Of a stretch of DNA of 64,000 nucleotides, positions 62,047 through 64,000 are shown in pieces. Position numbers and translations under genes: made by a program. Numbering within the stretch: the stretch's first letter is position 1; each line of letters opens with the position of its first letter. The notes under the pieces are model-generated. The model did no database searches and was not told where the DNA came from. It worked only from the letters and a program-made list of their open reading frames with translations. The stretch is taken from contig NZ_CP012600.1 of the NCBI RefSeq assembly GCF_001278705.1, positions 4,189,417 through 4,253,416 on the forward strand, read 5' to 3'. The DNA is from Bacillus gobiensis. Lineage in GTDB: Bacteria > Bacillota > Bacilli > Bacillales > Bacillaceae.

Positions 62047-62171
62047 TGAATAAATGACCATAACTTTCATTTCATACGGGGAAAAGCTGAAATTTCTCAT
62101 CATTTTACCAATCCCATCTTGAGTGATAGAATAATATTGGGAATAAAGAACAAAAATCAGGAGTGACTAAA

Positions 62172-63044
62172 ATGAAGGTATGGCTGACCATTTTTTCTCT
62201 GGGAGCATTGTTTATTCTCGGGGCTTGCGGCAATTCAGCTGATGAGAATACAAAGGACGGAGAAAAACAGGAGGCAGCAGAGCCAAAAGCAAAGGATTCG
62301 TCCTCTGCTGACCAATCGTCGCAAGGGGAAGAGAACAAGGATCAAAATAAAACAGAGCATAAGGATCACAATAAAGAAGGCGGCAATCAAGATCCAGAAA
62401 CAAATACAGAAACAAATAAACCAGAAACAGGCGAGAGACAGGAATCAGAAGTTGCGACGATTCAAAATCCGGAGAATGTTGAAGCGATGGTCAATCAAAA
62501 AAATGTGCTTCCTTCAGATTATGAACCGAAAGATCTCGTTAAGCCCAATGTGAAATTTTCATTTGCTGAGGATATTGAAAAGAGATATATGAGGAAGGAA
62601 GCTGCCGGCGCTTTAGAGCAGCTGTTTAAAGCCGCTAAAGAAAATGGACATGATCTTTTCGCTGTTTCAGGCTATCGTTCGTATAAGCGACAAGAAGAAA
62701 TTTTAAACAATGCGATTCAAAAAGACGGCGAGAAAAAAGCGAAGGATTCCGTCGCCATACCTGGCCAAAGTGACCATCAAACCGGGCTGGCCATGGATAT
62801 TTCAAGTCCCGCTGAAGGATATGGCCTAGATCAAAGCTTTGGTGATACACCGGAAGGAAAGTGGGTTGCTGAACATGCATCTCAATATGGGTTTATCATC
62901 CGCTATCCTAAAGGAAAAGAAGATGTCACCGGTATTATCTACGAACCATGGCACCTGCGCTACGTAGGGGAAAAAGTTGCTGAAGAAGTAGCTGCAAGCG
63001 GTCAGACATTAGAAGAATTCTATGGAGACAAACGTAAATTCTAA
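62172..63044 (+). CDS. VanY-type D-Ala-D-Ala carboxypeptidase lipoprotein
   Basis: The 290-residue M15B peptidase has a lipoprotein signal (LFILGACGNS, lipidated Cys near residue 19), a low-complexity Lys/Gln/Asp/Asn linker to about residue 95, and a zinc peptidase domain: SGYRSYKRQEEI, SDHQTGLAMDISS (SxHxxGxAxD) and EPWHLRYVGEKVA. It trims the terminal D-Ala of peptidoglycan stem peptides at the outer face of the membrane. It is like B. subtilis YodJ. ATG 62172 follows AGGAGTG. Confidence 0.93.
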   Translation: MKVWLTIFSLGALFILGACGNSADENTKDGEKQEAAEPKAKDSSSADQSSQGEENKDQNKTEHKDHNKEGGNQDPETNTETNKPETGERQESEVATIQNPENVEAMVNQKNVLPSDYEPKDLVKPNVKFSFAEDIEKRYMRKEAAGALEQLFKAAKENGHDLFAVSGYRSYKRQEEILNNAIQKDGEKKAKDSVAIPGQSDHQTGLAMDISSPAEGYGLDQSFGDTPEGKWVAEHASQYGFIIRYPKGKEDVTGIIYEPWHLRYVGEKVAEEVAASGQTLEEFYGDKRKF

Positions 63045-63050
63045 CACAAA

Positions 63051-63072
63051 CCCCCGGGAAGGATCCCGGGGG
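63051..63072. terminator. GC-rich hairpin between convergent genes
   Basis: CCCCCGGGA (63051-63059) AGGA TCCCGGGGG (63064-63072) is a perfect 9-bp GC stem. No T-tract follows on the plus strand; on the minus strand GTTTGTGTT follows. It probably ends both transcripts. Confidence 0.55.
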
Positions 63073-63090
63073 ATTGACTGTGATAAGACA

Positions 63091-63921
63091 TTATATTTCA
63101 GTTAAATGCATCTCATCAGGATCACGGTATTGTCGTTCGTTTTTATCTAACTCATCAATATGTGCTAAATCCTCATCATCGAGAGAAAAATCAAACACGT
63201 TAAAGTTCTCTTCGATTCTCGATGGAGTGACCGATTTTGGAATGACAATTACATCGTTTTGAATATGCCAGCGAATAATAATTTGTGCAGGAGATTTCTT
63301 GTGCTTTTCGCAGAGAGATTGAATGACTGGGTGGTTGAGCAACTCTCCTCCTCTCATAATCGGGCTCCACGCTTCAATGAAGATATCATGTTCCCTGCAA
63401 AATGATTTCAATTCATTTTGGCTGAAGAATGGATGGCATTCCACTTGATTGACAGCGGGTTTTATGCTGCATTCCTTTAATACGCGTTCCAAATGGGGGA
63501 TTTTAAAATTGGAGATTCCGATCGCACGGATCCGCCCATCCTCATAAAGCTTTTCTAAGGCACGGTACGTTTCTATGTACTTGTCGCTCTTCGGCATCGG
63601 CCAATGAATGAGATACAGGTCAATATAATCAAGCTGCAGCTTATTTAAACTTGTTTCAAAAGCTTGTAATGTTTGCTCATATCCTTGATCACTATTCCAC
63701 ACCTTGGTAGTGATAAAAAGTTCCTCACGCGGGAGACCAGACTCCTTAATCGCTTGACCGACACCTGCTTCATTTTTATAGACTGCGGCTGTATCAATCG
63801 ACCGGTACCCGACTTCAAGTGCTTTTTTTACTGCACGAATCACTTCTGTTCCTTCTTCTGCTTTATAAACCCCTAAACCAAGCTGGGGCATTTTTACGCC
63901 ATTATTTAAAAGTACGTCCAT
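63091..63921 (-). CDS. Aldo/keto reductase
   Basis: The 276-residue AKR has the family motifs: GVKMPQLGLGVY, GYRSIDTAAVYKNEAGVGQAI with catalytic Asp and Tyr near 45-50, KVWNSDQGYEQTL with the catalytic Lys near 74, DLYLIHWPMP with His near 107, and IPKSVTPSRIEENF for NADPH binding. It is closest in style to YtbE/YvgN (methylglyoxal and aldehyde reductases). ATG 63921 follows AAGGAGTGG; GTG 63930 lies on that site. Confidence 0.93.
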   Translation of the reverse strand: MDVLLNNGVKMPQLGLGVYKAEEGTEVIRAVKKALEVGYRSIDTAAVYKNEAGVGQAIKESGLPREELFITTKVWNSDQGYEQTLQAFETSLNKLQLDYIDLYLIHWPMPKSDKYIETYRALEKLYEDGRIRAIGISNFKIPHLERVLKECSIKPAVNQVECHPFFSQNELKSFCREHDIFIEAWSPIMRGGELLNHPVIQSLCEKHKKSPAQIIIRWHIQNDVIVIPKSVTPSRIEENFNVFDFSLDDEDLAHIDELDKNERQYRDPDEMHLTEI

Positions 63922-64000
63922 TGGTACCACTCCTTCTTTTGTTTCGAATCATTTCTGCTTACCCGATGGCGCCGGCCAAATCGTAAGGAGAAAGGTCAAT

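Noticed and set aside
63931..64000. Start of another gene at the right edge
   Set aside because: No start codon with ribosome binding site is visible in the last 70 bases.

Overview
The window is a 64 kb chromosomal segment of a low-GC Gram-positive rod of the Bacillus sensu lato type. The evidence is the gene content: close relatives of Bacillus subtilis PaiA, CwlK, MtlA/MtlR/MtlD, YjlB, CwlO, YwrA-D, YhfK, NadE, YclM, GspA and LtaS, AGGAGG-type ribosome binding sites, many TTG and GTG starts, strong intrinsic terminators and cre-like sites. I see no rRNA, tRNA, CRISPR array, intact insertion sequence or prophage.

Layout. 0-3.5 kb: divergent LacI-type regulator (cut by the window edge) and galKT for galactose use, with repeated TTTACTAAA operator boxes. 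3.7-4.4 kb: a self-contained XRE repressor/membrane protein pair with two operators. 4.4-10.1 kb: an accessory, decayed stretch holding at least five gene remnants (two small Cys-pair proteins, a serine recombinase, a DUF2750 protein, a MerR regulator, possibly a transporter tail) around paiA-MarR, an SRPBCC protein, a secreted crystallin-like protein and an Lrp regulator. 10.5-12.6 kb: YtrA-type GntR regulator with an ABC transporter. 12.6-15.0 kb: CwlK, a DUF1835/DUF3658 protein, DUF3139 and VanZ-like proteins. 15.1-20.6 kb: mannitol operon mtlA (fused IICBA), mtlR, mtlD. 20.6-24.9 kb: acyltransferase, MATE exporter, cupin, flavin monooxygenase-like protein. 25.2-26.6 kb: the CwlO-type cell wall endopeptidase. 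27.0-30.7 kb: the ywrA-ywrB-ywrD/ywrC cluster (chromate-transporter pair, gamma-glutamyltransferase, Lrp regulator). 30.7-38.4 kb: small metabolic and regulatory genes, NadE, an IclR-regulated EamA exporter. 38.5-51 kb: LTA synthase, flavin reductase, a broken two-component system, a nonsense-split gene, YczE, a peptide-transporter remnant, aspartokinase III, DUF421, GspA, a CBS/CorC transporter. 51-58 kb: CorA-type protein and a 1900-residue wall-anchored phosphoesterase with lamin-tail domains. 58-64 kb: FabZ-like, DinB, an unlisted 51-residue gene, an AllD-like dehydrogenase, HAD phosphatase, a VanY-type lipoprotein and an aldo/keto reductase.

The most unusual structures not explained by genes are three intergenic arrays of short direct repeats with a 20-21 bp period (near 3.6, 15.2 and 26.8 kb), each with a different unit. 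The second theme is gene decay: about ten loci carry a nonsense codon, a one-base frameshift, an internal deletion or only a fragment, including a histidine kinase that has lost its H-box together with a frameshift in its partner regulator.
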